Assembly (NCBI GenBank): GCA_009693045.1
Contig: SHXZ01000001.1
Span: forward strand, 62,001 to 126,000
DNA: 64,000 nt
Direction of reading: 5' to 3'
Source of the DNA: Dehalococcoidia bacterium
GTDB lineage: Bacteria > Chloroflexota > Dehalococcoidia > Lucifugimonadales > SHYT01
Both the position numbers and the translations under genes were made by a program. The notes under the pieces were generated by a model. The model was not told the DNA's origin. It worked only from the letters and a program-made list of their open reading frames with translations, and did no database searches. Shown here one piece after another: positions 1 to 7,393 of this stretch (position 1 is its first letter; each line of letters begins with the position of its first letter).

Positions 1-514
1 TGCGGGTGGTGACGAAGGCCTTCTTGGCAGCCTCCGCCGCCGAGCGCCGCTCGAAGTAGAAGCCGATCAGCAGGTACGAGCACAGGCCAACCAGCTCCCA
101 GGCGATGTACAGGAAGAGGAGGTTGTCGGCGAGGACCAAGGTCAGCATGGCGGCGGCGAAGAGCGAGTGAACGGCAAAGTACCAGCTGAAGCGTGGCTCG
201 TTGGCCATATACGCCCACGAGTAGACCTGGATGAGCATGGCGACAAAGGTGACGACGCCGAGCATGATGACCGCGAGAGGGTCAATGAAGATGCCCCACG
301 ACAGCCTGACGGCGCCCGCCTCAAGCCAGGTGATGCCGAACCCTGCGTTGCCCGTGGCGAGGAAGTCGGCAAGCACGATCCAGAAGACGATGAACCCGCC
401 CAGGATGGCGAGGGGCGCCAGGAACGCGCCGCCGCGCGGCAGGAGCCGCCCGGGAAGCAGGATGGCGGGGAACGCAATCGCGCTCATCGCCGGGATCAGC
501 CAGGCTAACTCCAC
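1..514 (-). CDS. nuoL: NADH-quinone oxidoreductase subunit L (N-terminal part, runs off window)
   Basis: Membrane proton-pumping subunit of respiratory complex I. Reading the minus strand from a GTG at 514 gives a hydrophobic protein starting MELAWLIPAMSAIAF and continuing through NLLFLYIAWELVGLCSYLLI and FYFERRSAAEAAKKAFVTTR, the classic NuoL/ND5 segment. The GTG start is preceded by GGAG about five bases upstream and yields the usual 'AWLIP' N-terminus; an in-frame ATG at 487 is a second choice. About 171 residues are present and the rest lies left of base 1. It is the last nuo gene seen, 30 bases downstream of an inserted hicA. Confidence 0.93.
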   Translation of the reverse strand, partial: MELAWLIPAMSAIAFPAILLPGRLLPRGGAFLAPLAILGGFIVFWIVLADFLATGNAGFGITWLEAGAVRLSWGIFIDPLAVIMLGVVTFVAMLIQVYSWAYMANEPRFSWYFAVHSLFAAAMLTLVLADNLLFLYIAWELVGLCSYLLIGFYFERRSAAEAAKKAFVTTR

Positions 515-544
515 GCTACTCCGCTCCGTTCTTAAAGACCGGCG

Positions 545-802
545 TTATGGCCGCAAAAGTCCTGGCCGCTCAAGGTCGTTCGCCGACCATTTAGCCTGCT
601 TCTCAACGATGCTTTTCAGCGTGCCAAACGCAAATGTGTCACCACGTCGCGTGAGCGGCACCGTAACTTTTCGTCCGTCCGGATGAACAAACCGACGGTG
701 GCTGCCCCGCTGCCGGACAAATGATAAGCCGTCACGCAATAGCGCGCACTCAAGCTCCCGCGCCGTGACCGTCCGAAGCCTTCCATAGTCAATCTCATTC
801 AA
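545..802 (-). CDS. hicA: HicA-family mRNA interferase toxin (intact)
   Basis: 85 residues with the HicA double-stranded-RNA-binding-like fold: TARELECALLRDGLSFVRQRGSHRRFVHPDG followed by a basic strand (KVTVPLT) and a C-terminal helix. The conserved 'RQRGSHRRF' segment carries the putative catalytic His. HicA toxins cleave mRNA and are neutralised by HicB. The start overlaps the end of the upstream hicB by four bases (ATGA), typical translational coupling in the HicB-first order. The notable point is location: the pair sits between nuoK and nuoL in the same orientation, so it is probably read on the nuo transcript. Function is inferred from family; activity is not shown. Confidence 0.85.
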   Translation of the reverse strand: MNEIDYGRLRTVTARELECALLRDGLSFVRQRGSHRRFVHPDGRKVTVPLTRRGDTFAFGTLKSIVEKQAKWSANDLERPGLLRP

Positions 803-1038
803 ACAGCGACCGTTACCAGGACGCCCTCAGACACCGTTATCCGAGTGGTTTGGGGGATTTGCCTGCCCTCTTGAGCGAACTCTTCCACGATTATGGATAA
901 CACTTCCTGAATATTCTTCAACGCGTCTTCCCAAGTCTCCCCCCAGGTGGAAGCCCGCAACTCCTCCCCAGCCGGGAAGCAAGCCCTCCAACCCTCGTCG
1001 TCTCGCTCCAGTTCCACCCGGAACGTGTAACTCTTCAT
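799..1038 (-). CDS. hicB: HicB-family antitoxin
   Basis: 79 residues beginning MKSYTFRVELERDDEGW, the degenerate RNase-H-like fold of HicB antitoxins (FRVxLExDxxGW..., then STWGETWEDALKNIQEVL). It lacks the C-terminal RHH/HTH DNA-binding extension of longer HicB proteins, so autoregulation by this protein is doubtful. A GAGAGGGGG ribosome-binding site lies just upstream of the ATG. It is followed with a four-base overlap by hicA. About 130 bases separate it from the nuoK stop, room for its own promoter, although no convincing one was seen. Confidence 0.83.
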   Translation of the reverse strand: MKSYTFRVELERDDEGWRACFPAGEELRASTWGETWEDALKNIQEVLSIIVEEFAQEGRQIPQTTRITVSEGVLVTVAV

Positions 1039-1166
1039 CGTACCCCCTCTCCCTCGACAGGCGCGCCACCACCCTTTGGCGCATGCGCCTCGCCGACAAA
1101 AAGATCATCAGCACCCTGCTGACCCCCTAATCCCCTGCGCCGCCTCTGCTCAACCAGCGCCAAAGC

Positions 1167-1472
1167 TTACCACTTCATCAGGTTAATTTCATCTACGTTG
1201 ACGGTGCCGCGGTTCCGGTAGACCCGCAGGATGATGGCCAGCGCCAGGCCGGCCTCGGCGGCGGCGATGGTGATGACGAAGATGGCGAGCACCTGCCCGA
1301 GCACCCGGCCGGGGTCAAGGAACGCGGCGTAGCCGATGAGGTTGATGTTGACGGCGTTGAGCATCAGCTCAATGGCCATGAGCACCAGCACCGCGTTGCG
1401 CCGCGCCAGCACCCCGTAAAGTCCGATGGCGAACAGCGCGCCGCTCAGCAACTCCATCATCAACAAGGTCAT
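1167..1472 (-). CDS. nuoK: NADH-quinone oxidoreductase subunit K
   Basis: 101 residues, the normal length of NuoK/ND4L, with three transmembrane helices. Helix 2 carries the conserved glutamate and asparagines of the family in [20 protein letters not shown], and helix 3 reads [20 protein letters not shown] with the second conserved Glu. It forms part of the proton path of complex I at the inner membrane. Its ATG overlaps the end of nuoJ by four bases, so translation is probably coupled. Downstream the operon is interrupted by hicBA before nuoL. Confidence 0.97.
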   Translation of the reverse strand: MTLLMMELLSGALFAIGLYGVLARRNAVLVLMAIELMLNAVNINLIGYAAFLDPGRVLGQVLAIFVITIAAAEAGLALAIILRVYRNRGTVNVDEINLMKW

Positions 1473-2008
1473 CGCCCGCCGCCTTCCGGAGGCGCATCGC
1501 CGTCGCGGTCGCGGTCACGGTCACGGTCCACGCCGGTCCGAGCGATCAGGAAAGCGCCGAGCAGCGCCACCAGGAGCACCAGCGAGGCGACTTCAAACGG
1601 GATCGCCCAACGCGTGAACAACTCTTTGCCGAGCCCCTCAAGGGACGCGCCACGGAGCGTCGCCACGGCGGGGCGAAACTGGAGGAAGGCCGCAGTCAGG
1701 ACCCCCAGAATCGCCAAGGCGGCGACCACGGCCAGGGGCTTTTGCGGGTTGTCGCGCACCCTGGAGAATTCCTCAATGCGGGTCAGCATGAGCGCGAAGA
1801 TGACGACGATGACGATGGCGCCGCCGTAGATGAGGACTTGCACGAGCGCCAGGAACTCGGCGAGCGCGAGGATGAAGATGCCCGCGACCGCCACCAGCGT
1901 GACGAGCAGGAACAGCGCGGCGTACGCCACGTTGCGCGTGAGCACCACGCCCAGACCCGCGCCCAGCACCAGCGCGGCCAGGAAGGAGAACGCCACGAGG
2001 CTAGCCAC
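1469..2008 (-). CDS. nuoJ: NADH-quinone oxidoreductase subunit J
   Basis: 179 residues with five predicted membrane helices and the family signature [20 protein letters not shown] near residues 50-70. Membrane subunit of complex I. The C-terminal tail is unusual: four consecutive Asp-Arg pairs ([13 protein letters not shown]) encoded by a short GC-rich hexanucleotide-like repeat around 1506-1540, followed by PPEGGGR. This charged tail is not needed for the conserved core and probably arose by repeat slippage. The start overlaps the nuoI stop by one base. Confidence 0.95.
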   Translation of the reverse strand: MASLVAFSFLAALVLGAGLGVVLTRNVAYAALFLLVTLVAVAGIFILALAEFLALVQVLIYGGAIVIVVIFALMLTRIEEFSRVRDNPQKPLAVVAALAILGVLTAAFLQFRPAVATLRGASLEGLGKELFTRWAIPFEVASLVLLVALLGAFLIARTGVDRDRDRDRDGDAPPEGGGR

Positions 2009-2580
2009 TACGCACCGCCTCCCGTTTGGGGTTCTGTGGCCGGGCCTGCCGACGAGGGCGCCGCCACGGCTGCCGCGGACTGGGTCGCTTTGAGCGCAGC
2101 GAGCTTCTCTTTCTCAATCTCCGTGGGTGGACGCCAGCCGGAGTCGTGCTGGTACTCCTTGCCCAGGTCCAGGAGACGGTCTAGGTCAACACGCCGTCCG
2201 TTGCGGGCGACGGTCGCCAGCTCGTGGAAGTGGCTCATGGTGATGGCGTCAAACGCGCACACCTCTTCGCAAATGCCGCAGACGATGCAGCGCCCCAGGT
2301 TGATCTCAAAGGACTCAACGATCTTGCGGCGAGTGCTCTTGCCCTCCTTCTGGAGCGGGTTGTCCTTCATCGTCGCGCTCATGCATTGCGTCGGGCACAT
2401 GCGGATGCAGACCATGCACCCCACGCAGTACGGCTCGCCGACCTTGGGGTCCCACGTGAGCACCGGGAACCCCATGAAGCTCTCCTGGATCGGGAGGTGC
2501 TGCTTGGGGTACTCGGCGGTGACAGGCTTGCCGAGGAACGTCCTGAGGGTGATGCCCAGGCCCTTGAAGCTGTTAAGCAC
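2008..2580 (-). CDS. nuoI: NADH-quinone oxidoreductase subunit I (2 x [4Fe-4S])
   Basis: 190 residues. Two ferredoxin-type cluster motifs are visible, YCVGCMVCIRMCPTQCM and CIVCGICEEVCAFDAI, i.e. two CxxCxxCxxxC sets that hold clusters N6a and N6b on the path to N2 in NuoB. The second motif ends CA rather than the usual CP, a tolerated variant. The C-terminus is an Ala/Pro-rich tail of low complexity. The start lies eight bases inside the nuoH 3' end, as expected for a tight nuo operon. Confidence 0.96.
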   Translation of the reverse strand: MLNSFKGLGITLRTFLGKPVTAEYPKQHLPIQESFMGFPVLTWDPKVGEPYCVGCMVCIRMCPTQCMSATMKDNPLQKEGKSTRRKIVESFEINLGRCIVCGICEEVCAFDAITMSHFHELATVARNGRRVDLDRLLDLGKEYQHDSGWRPPTEIEKEKLAALKATQSAAAVAAPSSAGPATEPQTGGGA

Positions 2581-3877
2581 CGCGCAGCTCCTTCGCCGGT
2601 ATCATGCGGACGGTGGGCCGGCGACCCGGGGCCGTGAACCTGGCGTTCACCAGATACCCGAACGCAAGGAGTAGGCCAAGCCCCATCAGCGTCATGGTCC
2701 AGCCAGGCCAATGATAGAACACTGCGAAGGCGGTGAGCACGAAGTTGACGAACGCGAGGGGGATGAGCGCCTTCCAACCCAAGGCCATGAGCTGGTCAAT
2801 GCGGAGTCGCGGGAACGTGCCGCGGAACCAGAAGATGACGGTGACCACCGCGAACACCTTGATGAAGAACCACAGCACGCCCGGCAGCACCGGCCCTACC
2901 CACCCGCTGAGGAACAGCAGCGCGACCAGGACTCCCACGAGGAACGTGTTGACGTACTCCGCCAGGTAGAAGATAGCCCAGTGCGCGCCGCTGTACTCCA
3001 CGAACGGCCCGCCCATCACCTCGGACTCGGCGTGGTAGATGTCAAACGGCGTGCGGCCTATCTCGGCGAGGCCGCCGATGAGGAACAGGACGAACCCGAA
3101 CGGCTGCAGGGCGATGTAGGGGACGCTTCCCTGCGCCTCAACGATGCTGGACAGGTTGAGCGAGCCCGTCAGCATCGCGATCGTCAGCGCCACGACGATG
3201 ATGGGAATCTCGTAGCTGATAAGCTGGGCGATGGCGCGCAGGCTGCCGAGGAATCCGTACTTGTTGGCGGAGCCCCAGCCGGCCATGAACAGCCCCGCGA
3301 TGGCGAGCACAGAGAACGCGATGATGTAGAGCAGGCCCAGGTCCAGGTCGCGGATGACCCAGCCGCTCGCGAAGGGGATGACGAGCCAGATAAGAAAAGT
3401 GGGGATGAAGAAGGCGACCGGCGCGAGCCAGTAGACGCCCTTGTCCACCCAAGACGGCGTGATGTCCTCTTTGGTGATGAGCTTGATCGCGTCGGCGATA
3501 GGCTGGAGCAGGCCCCACGGGCCCACGCGCATTGGCCCAAGACGCTGCTGGACGCGGCCGAGCACCTTGCGCTCCATGTACGTGAGCGCCAGCACAACAA
3601 CCGACAAGAACGCGAACAGGGCCAGCAAGCCTCCAGCGACGATAAGGGCGTCCAGCCCGCCGAGCACGATCACGACCGCGGCAATCGCCATCATGCCGCC
3701 GCCACCAAGCGTCGTCATCAGCACCAGGAGGCGTCCTGGCCCATCGTCCGCTTCAGGCGGGGCGAGCGCGGCATCCCCGGGGTCCCGACCAACGAACGTG
3801 AACATGCCGAGCACGCCTGCGAAGACCATGAGCGCGACCACGCCGCCTATGATGGCGAAAACGCCGAGCCAGGACAT
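2573..3877 (-). CDS. nuoH: NADH-quinone oxidoreductase subunit H with extra N-terminal membrane leader
   Basis: 434 residues, longer than the usual 320-400 for NuoH. The conserved core starts near residue 95 (LALTYMERKVLGRVQQRLGP) and includes the quinone-site loop EIGRTPFDIYHAESEVMGGP and the family's eight helices. Ahead of it are about 80 extra residues: a leader MSWLGVFAIIGGVVALMVF (one membrane helix), an acidic Pro/Ala linker, then a second hydrophobic stretch. The leader is nearly the same as the separate 39-residue peptide encoded just upstream (3956-4075). NuoH anchors the quinone-binding site at the membrane-peripheral arm interface. Between nuoD and nuoH there is no nuoEFG. Confidence 0.95.
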   Translation of the reverse strand: MSWLGVFAIIGGVVALMVFAGVLGMFTFVGRDPGDAALAPPEADDGPGRLLVLMTTLGGGGMMAIAAVVIVLGGLDALIVAGGLLALFAFLSVVVLALTYMERKVLGRVQQRLGPMRVGPWGLLQPIADAIKLITKEDITPSWVDKGVYWLAPVAFFIPTFLIWLVIPFASGWVIRDLDLGLLYIIAFSVLAIAGLFMAGWGSANKYGFLGSLRAIAQLISYEIPIIVVALTIAMLTGSLNLSSIVEAQGSVPYIALQPFGFVLFLIGGLAEIGRTPFDIYHAESEVMGGPFVEYSGAHWAIFYLAEYVNTFLVGVLVALLFLSGWVGPVLPGVLWFFIKVFAVVTVIFWFRGTFPRLRIDQLMALGWKALIPLAFVNFVLTAFAVFYHWPGWTMTLMGLGLLLAFGYLVNARFTAPGRRPTVRMIPAKELRGA

Positions 3878-3955
3878 TACGGCCCTGCCTTCTTATCCAG
3901 TGTCAACACGATACCGCGGCACGCACCGCCGCGACGTACTATTTGAACGAAGGCC

Positions 3956-4075
3956 TTACTGCTGCACCCTGGAGGGGGGGTCTTCGCCGACGAACTTGAA
4001 CATGGTGAGCACGCCGGTGAAGACGCCCAGAGCGATGATAGCGCCGATGATTGCCGCTACGCCAAGCCACGACAT
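3956..4075 (-). CDS. 39-residue membrane peptide, paralogue of the NuoH N-terminal leader
   Basis: The minus strand encodes MSWLGVAAIIGAIIALGVFT then GVLTMFKFVGEDPPSRVQQ and a TAA stop. Its ATG shares one base with the nuoD stop (TAATG), a strong sign of coupled translation. Aligned with the first 33 residues of NuoH it is identical at 24 positions, ending in both at 'FVGxDP'. One membrane helix is predicted. It may be a genuine small complex I accessory peptide, or the left-over of a tandem duplication of the nuoH 5' end. A run of seven C just before its end (PP in EDPPS) would be a possible frameshift site. The 78 bases before nuoH contain a GC-rich hairpin. No known small nuo subunit matches. 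Confidence 0.6.
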   Translation of the reverse strand: MSWLGVAAIIGAIIALGVFTGVLTMFKFVGEDPPSRVQQ

Positions 4076-5193
4076 TATCTATCCACCTCGCCGAGAATGA
4101 TATCAAGAGACCCAAGGATCATCACCGCGTCCGCGACGTACGAATTACGGAGCATGGGCCGCAGACTCTGCAGGTTAACGAACGACGGCGGCCGCACCTT
4201 GAGGCGGTAGGGCTTGTCGCCGCCGTCACTGACGATGAAGACGCCAAGCTCGCCGCGCGGGCTCTCCGTCGCCAGGTACGTCTCGCCCTTGGGCGGCCTG
4301 GGGATGCGGCGCACGCCCTGCGCCACGAGCGGGCCGCCGTCCGGCATCTGCTCCAGCGCCTGACGGATGATCTTCACGGACTCGCGCATCTCCGCCACGC
4401 GCACGGCGTACCGATCCCACACGTCGCCGTTGTTGCCCACGGGGATGTCAAACTGGAAGCGGTTGTAGAGGGAGTACGGCTCATAGACGCGGACGTCGTA
4501 CGGCACGCCGGACGCCCGCAGCGACGGCCCCGTCAGCCCGAGCTCCAGCGCCTCCTTCCCGGAGATGCGTCCCACGTCCTTGGTGCGCATCAGATAGACC
4601 TCGTTGTAGGTCAGAAGCTTGTCGCACTGGTCAATCCCCGCGTCAAGCTCGCCGAGCACGCCCGCGACGCGCTGCTTGAAGTCGGGAGGCGGCTCCTCTT
4701 TGATGCCGCCGATGCGAAAGTAGTTGTGCATCATGCGCGCGCCGCTGGTCGCCTCGAAGAGGCGCTGGATGCGCTCGCGCTCCCGGAAGCCGAACATGAC
4801 CGGCGTCATGGCGCCGGCGTCCAGCCCCATGGTGCCATAGAACAGCATGTGGCTAGAGATGCGGTTCAGCTCGCAGAGGATGATGCGGAGGTACTGGGGC
4901 CGCTCCGGCACCTCAACGCTCATGAGCTTCTCCACGGCCATGCAGAACGCCAGCTCGCTGTTGAAGTTGCCGACGTAGTCCATGCGGTCGAAGAGCGTGA
5001 TGATCTGGGGATATAGCTCGTCCTCGGCCAGCTTCTCGGAGCCGCGGTGCAGGTAGCCAATGTGCGGCTCCACGTCCACGACCTCCTCGCCGTCCAGCCA
5101 CAGGACCATGCGGAACACGCCGTGCGTGCTGGGGTGCTGCGGCCCCATGTTCACCATCATGTCCAGCGACTGGAGTTGGCGCGCTTGGGTCAT
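4075..5193 (-). CDS. nuoD: NADH-quinone oxidoreductase subunit D
   Basis: 372 residues, 49-kDa-type subunit of complex I, homologous to the large subunit of NiFe hydrogenases but without the metal-binding Cys pairs. Visible signatures: MVNMGPQHPSTHGVFRMVL, EPHIGYLHRGSEKL, and the quinone-site region DYVGNFNSELAFCMAVEKL. It docks with NuoB to form the quinone-reduction chamber. In many relatives it is fused to or adjacent to nuoC; here a hicBA-type pair lies between the two genes (5254-5713). Confidence 0.97.
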   Translation of the reverse strand: MTQARQLQSLDMMVNMGPQHPSTHGVFRMVLWLDGEEVVDVEPHIGYLHRGSEKLAEDELYPQIITLFDRMDYVGNFNSELAFCMAVEKLMSVEVPERPQYLRIILCELNRISSHMLFYGTMGLDAGAMTPVMFGFRERERIQRLFEATSGARMMHNYFRIGGIKEEPPPDFKQRVAGVLGELDAGIDQCDKLLTYNEVYLMRTKDVGRISGKEALELGLTGPSLRASGVPYDVRVYEPYSLYNRFQFDIPVGNNGDVWDRYAVRVAEMRESVKIIRQALEQMPDGGPLVAQGVRRIPRPPKGETYLATESPRGELGVFIVSDGGDKPYRLKVRPPSFVNLQSLRPMLRNSYVADAVMILGSLDIILGEVDR

Positions 5194-5263
5194 GTTTTCT
5201 GGCCTTCTCAGTGACTATTGGTTTCTTGTCGTTCAGAACTGTCGTTAGCCGTCTTATGGCCTA

Positions 5264-5514
5264 CTATAGCCTGCGCAGCCTTCGGATAAGGTCGCTCTTT
5301 TGGACAAGTATCGAGGAAGCGACTTCATCCAGAATACCATCAAGCGTTTTCTTGCCAACGCTCCGGTGCATTGGCACAGTAATAAGCGGCCTTTTCTCTT
5401 GGTCTCGTAGTGAAAGTGTGCATGGCTGCCACGCTGTCTGACCAGCGTAAACCCCAGACCCTCCAAGAGGCGACTGACCGCCCTCCCGCTAGCCGACGGA
5501 AGCCTTTCGGCCAC
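5264..5514 (-). pseudogene. HicA-family toxin disrupted by a frameshift
   Basis: The first frame gives SGRAVSRLLEGLGFTLVRQRGSHAHF, a clear HicA N-terminus, but then becomes nonsense (ending at 5254). Shifting the frame just after 'GSHAHF' (about base 5412) recovers the missing half, RPLITVPMHRSVGKKTLDGI then LDEVASSILVQKSDLIRRL, ending at a TAG at 5264-5266. Both halves align to the HicA fold, so a single-base change (net -1 frame) breaks the toxin while the overlapping partner hicB (5489-5713) stays open. It could be real inactivation inside the nuo operon or a consensus error. Confidence 0.72.
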
Positions 5515-5713
5515 CCTTCACCTCGGCATCCGCTATGAGCACGATCTCCGGCTTCTCTCCCTTGTTCACCTCTTCCTCAAAGTGGAGTCGGGAGGCTTCC
5601 TTGACGTTCTCATAGAGCTTGTCTAACGTTTTTGCTTGGGTAAAGATGGCAGGGCCGATGGCGCGTGCTCCCCACCAGCGACCGTCGCGATAGACCTGAA
5701 ACTTCACGAGCAT
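5489..5713 (-). CDS. HicB-like antitoxin
   Basis: 74 residues (MLVKFQVYRDGRWWGARAIGPA, then AKTLDKLYENVKEASRLHFEEE) matching the short HicB-type antitoxin fold: an N-terminal strand, a 'W-A-IGPAIFTQAKTLDEL' turn and an amphipathic helix. The gene starts three bases after the nuoC stop and overlaps the broken hicA by 26 bases, the same antitoxin-then-toxin order as the pair at 545-1038. The two pairs are not near-identical copies, so they were probably acquired separately rather than by recent duplication. Confidence 0.72.
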   Translation of the reverse strand: MLVKFQVYRDGRWWGARAIGPAIFTQAKTLDKLYENVKEASRLHFEEEVNKGEKPEIVLIADAEVKGGRKASVG

Positions 5714-5716
5714 TGT

Positions 5717-6289
5717 TTAATACTCCGAGTACTGGTGGAACGGGAACGACTTGCGCCCCGGGAAGCCCTCAAACCCCTCCCAGAGCAGGAGCGGCTCCAG
5801 CTTGGGGTGCCCCTGGAACGTGACGCCGAACAGGTCGCGGCCCTCGCGCTCGTACCAGTCGGCGGTCTTCCAGACCGGGACGACGGAGGGCACAGCCGGG
5901 CTCTCTGTGTTGGCCGTGTTTGTCTTGATCACCAGCTTGTGCCGCTTGGACAGTGAGAAGAGGTGGTACACCACCTGGAAGTGGTCCGTGTAGTCAACCA
6001 CGGTCAAGCAGCGGAGCAGGTCAAAGTCCAGCCGGGCGTCGTCCCGCAGGACATGGCAAACATCCACGAGCTTTTCACGTTCCACGGTGACGGTGACCTC
6101 GTCCAGGCTGGCGCTGACCTGGGGCTTGAAGGAGGAAAGCGCATCGGTGACCAGGCTGAGGAGCGCCTGGCCCTTGGCATCCAGCTTGGGGGGGAGGCCC
6201 GCAGCGCCTTCGCTATGCCCTGTCGCCGGCACCAGCCGGTGGGAGGGCGCGGGGCGCTGGGGTTGCGTCGGTGGTTGCTGTTCCGCCAC
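5717..6289 (-). CDS. nuoC: NADH-quinone oxidoreductase subunit C
   Basis: 190 residues; 30-kDa subunit of complex I. Signatures [20 protein letters not shown] and the C-terminal [18 protein letters not shown] are diagnostic. The first 35 residues are Pro/Gln-rich and not part of the fold. With the ATG at 6289 the gene overlaps nuoB by 77 bases, which is unusually long; a GTG at 6232 would cut the overlap to 20 bases and still keep the whole domain. Start therefore uncertain. Confidence 0.95.
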   Translation of the reverse strand: MAEQQPPTQPQRPAPSHRLVPATGHSEGAAGLPPKLDAKGQALLSLVTDALSSFKPQVSASLDEVTVTVEREKLVDVCHVLRDDARLDFDLLRCLTVVDYTDHFQVVYHLFSLSKRHKLVIKTNTANTESPAVPSVVPVWKTADWYEREGRDLFGVTFQGHPKLEPLLLWEGFEGFPGRKSFPFHQYSEY

Positions 6290-6932
6290 GGCGTCTTGCG
6301 TCCTGCTTGATTTTTTCCTGGAGCCTCAGAATGCCGTCCATGAGCGCCTCGGGCCGGGGCGGGCACCCTGGAACGTACACGTCCACCGGAATGATGTGGT
6401 CCACGCCCATGACCACGGAGTAGGAGCGGTAATACGGGCCACCGTTGCTGGCGCAGGAGCCCATGGCGATGACCCACTTTGGCTCCGGCATCTGCTCGTA
6501 GAGGAGCTTGATGGGGTCGGCCATCTTCTTGACGACGGTGCCCGCAACGATCATGACGTCGGACTGGCGCGGCGACGGCCAGGTGACGACGCCGAAGCGA
6601 TCGAAGTCGTGCTGCGCCATGTAGGTGGCGATCATCTCAATGGCGCAGCAGGCGAGGCCGAACTGGAGCGGCCAGAGCGAGCCGGTGCGCGCCCACGCGA
6701 ACAGCTCCTCGGCGCGAGCCGTAATGATGCCCGGCGCGGCGCGGGCGTACAGGCCCGGCTGCACGACGTTGCCCTTGCCGAGGGTTATGCCCTGCTCCGC
6801 CGGAGCCTTCGGCCCCGTGGGTTTCCAGGGCGCCTGGCGCTCTTTGTCGGCGGGCAGTGGAAGCCTGCTCCCATCCATCGGGGGCCCGCCCTGGCTGCCA
6901 TTCACCGCCATTCCAGCAACCCCTTCTTCCAC
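6213..6932 (-). CDS. nuoB: NADH-quinone oxidoreductase subunit B ([4Fe-4S] N2 cluster)
   Basis: 239 residues, longer than the usual 160-200 because of a ~60-residue N-terminal and ~30-residue C-terminal extension. The four N2 ligands are visible: the tandem pair in GLACCAIEM (C95, C96), C160 in [10 protein letters not shown] and C190 in [11 protein letters not shown]. NuoB passes electrons from N2 to quinone. The ATG at 6932 overlaps nuoA by 31 bases; an internal ATG at 6911 would overlap by 10 and is equally possible. Confidence 0.97.
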   Translation of the reverse strand: MEEGVAGMAVNGSQGGPPMDGSRLPLPADKERQAPWKPTGPKAPAEQGITLGKGNVVQPGLYARAAPGIITARAEELFAWARTGSLWPLQFGLACCAIEMIATYMAQHDFDRFGVVTWPSPRQSDVMIVAGTVVKKMADPIKLLYEQMPEPKWVIAMGSCASNGGPYYRSYSVVMGVDHIIPVDVYVPGCPPRPEALMDGILRLQEKIKQDARRRGGTATTDATPAPRALPPAGAGDRA

Positions 6933-7270
6933 CCGTACAGGAGGCCGAACAGCAGAATGGCGATGAAGATGAGCATCTCGTAGAAGACCGCGGGCGCGCT
7001 TGTCACGAACACCAGCACCCAGGGGAAGAGGAAGACGGCCTCGACGTCAAAGATCAGGAAGAGGATGGCGTAAATGTAGTACCGGATGTTGATCTGTGAC
7101 CAGGCGAAGGGGGCAGCGGGAACGCCGCACTCAAACGGCATCTCTTTCATCGCGGAGGGGCGCCGTGAGGAAAGCACGTAGTTGCCCACAAACATGAGGA
7201 GCATGGCTAGGAACCCAACCACGACGGCGAGGACGACCGCCGCGTAGTTGATGGCGTATTCCTCGGTCAT
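6902..7270 (-). CDS. nuoA: NADH-quinone oxidoreductase subunit A
   Basis: 122 residues, three transmembrane helices, family signatures [10 protein letters not shown] and [20 protein letters not shown]. First gene of the nuo operon; the ATG at 7270 is preceded by a GAGGGGAGGGG ribosome-binding site. NuoA packs against NuoH/J/K at the quinone chamber. It lies downstream of the likely nuo promoter at 7309-7338. Confidence 0.97.
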   Translation of the reverse strand: MTEEYAINYAAVVLAVVVGFLAMLLMFVGNYVLSSRRPSAMKEMPFECGVPAAPFAWSQINIRYYIYAILFLIFDVEAVFLFPWVLVFVTSAPAVFYEMLIFIAILLFGLLYGWKKGLLEWR

Positions 7271-7308
7271 ACCCCTCCCCTCGGGTCACACTCCGTTGCA
7301 CCGTCCCT

Positions 7309-7338
7309 AACGTACCATTCTGGGCAATAGGGTGTCAA
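7309..7338 (-). promoter_or_regulatory. Likely nuo operon promoter
   Basis: Minus-strand TTGACA (7338-7333) and TACGTT (7314-7309) are separated by 18 bases and lie about 40 bases before the nuoA ATG. The -35 is a perfect match to the housekeeping consensus, the -10 is moderate. There is no other promoter-like pair in the 123-base gap before the neighbouring SDR gene. Confidence 0.55.
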
Positions 7339-7393
7339 ACGAAGGGCTCGCCATCCATCCGTCACCGCTAAGGGAGCGGACGCCGAGCGCGGG

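Noticed and set aside
2711-3946. Long plus-strand frame opposite nuoH
   Set aside because: Hydrophilic low-complexity antisense of a membrane protein; nuoH is unambiguous.
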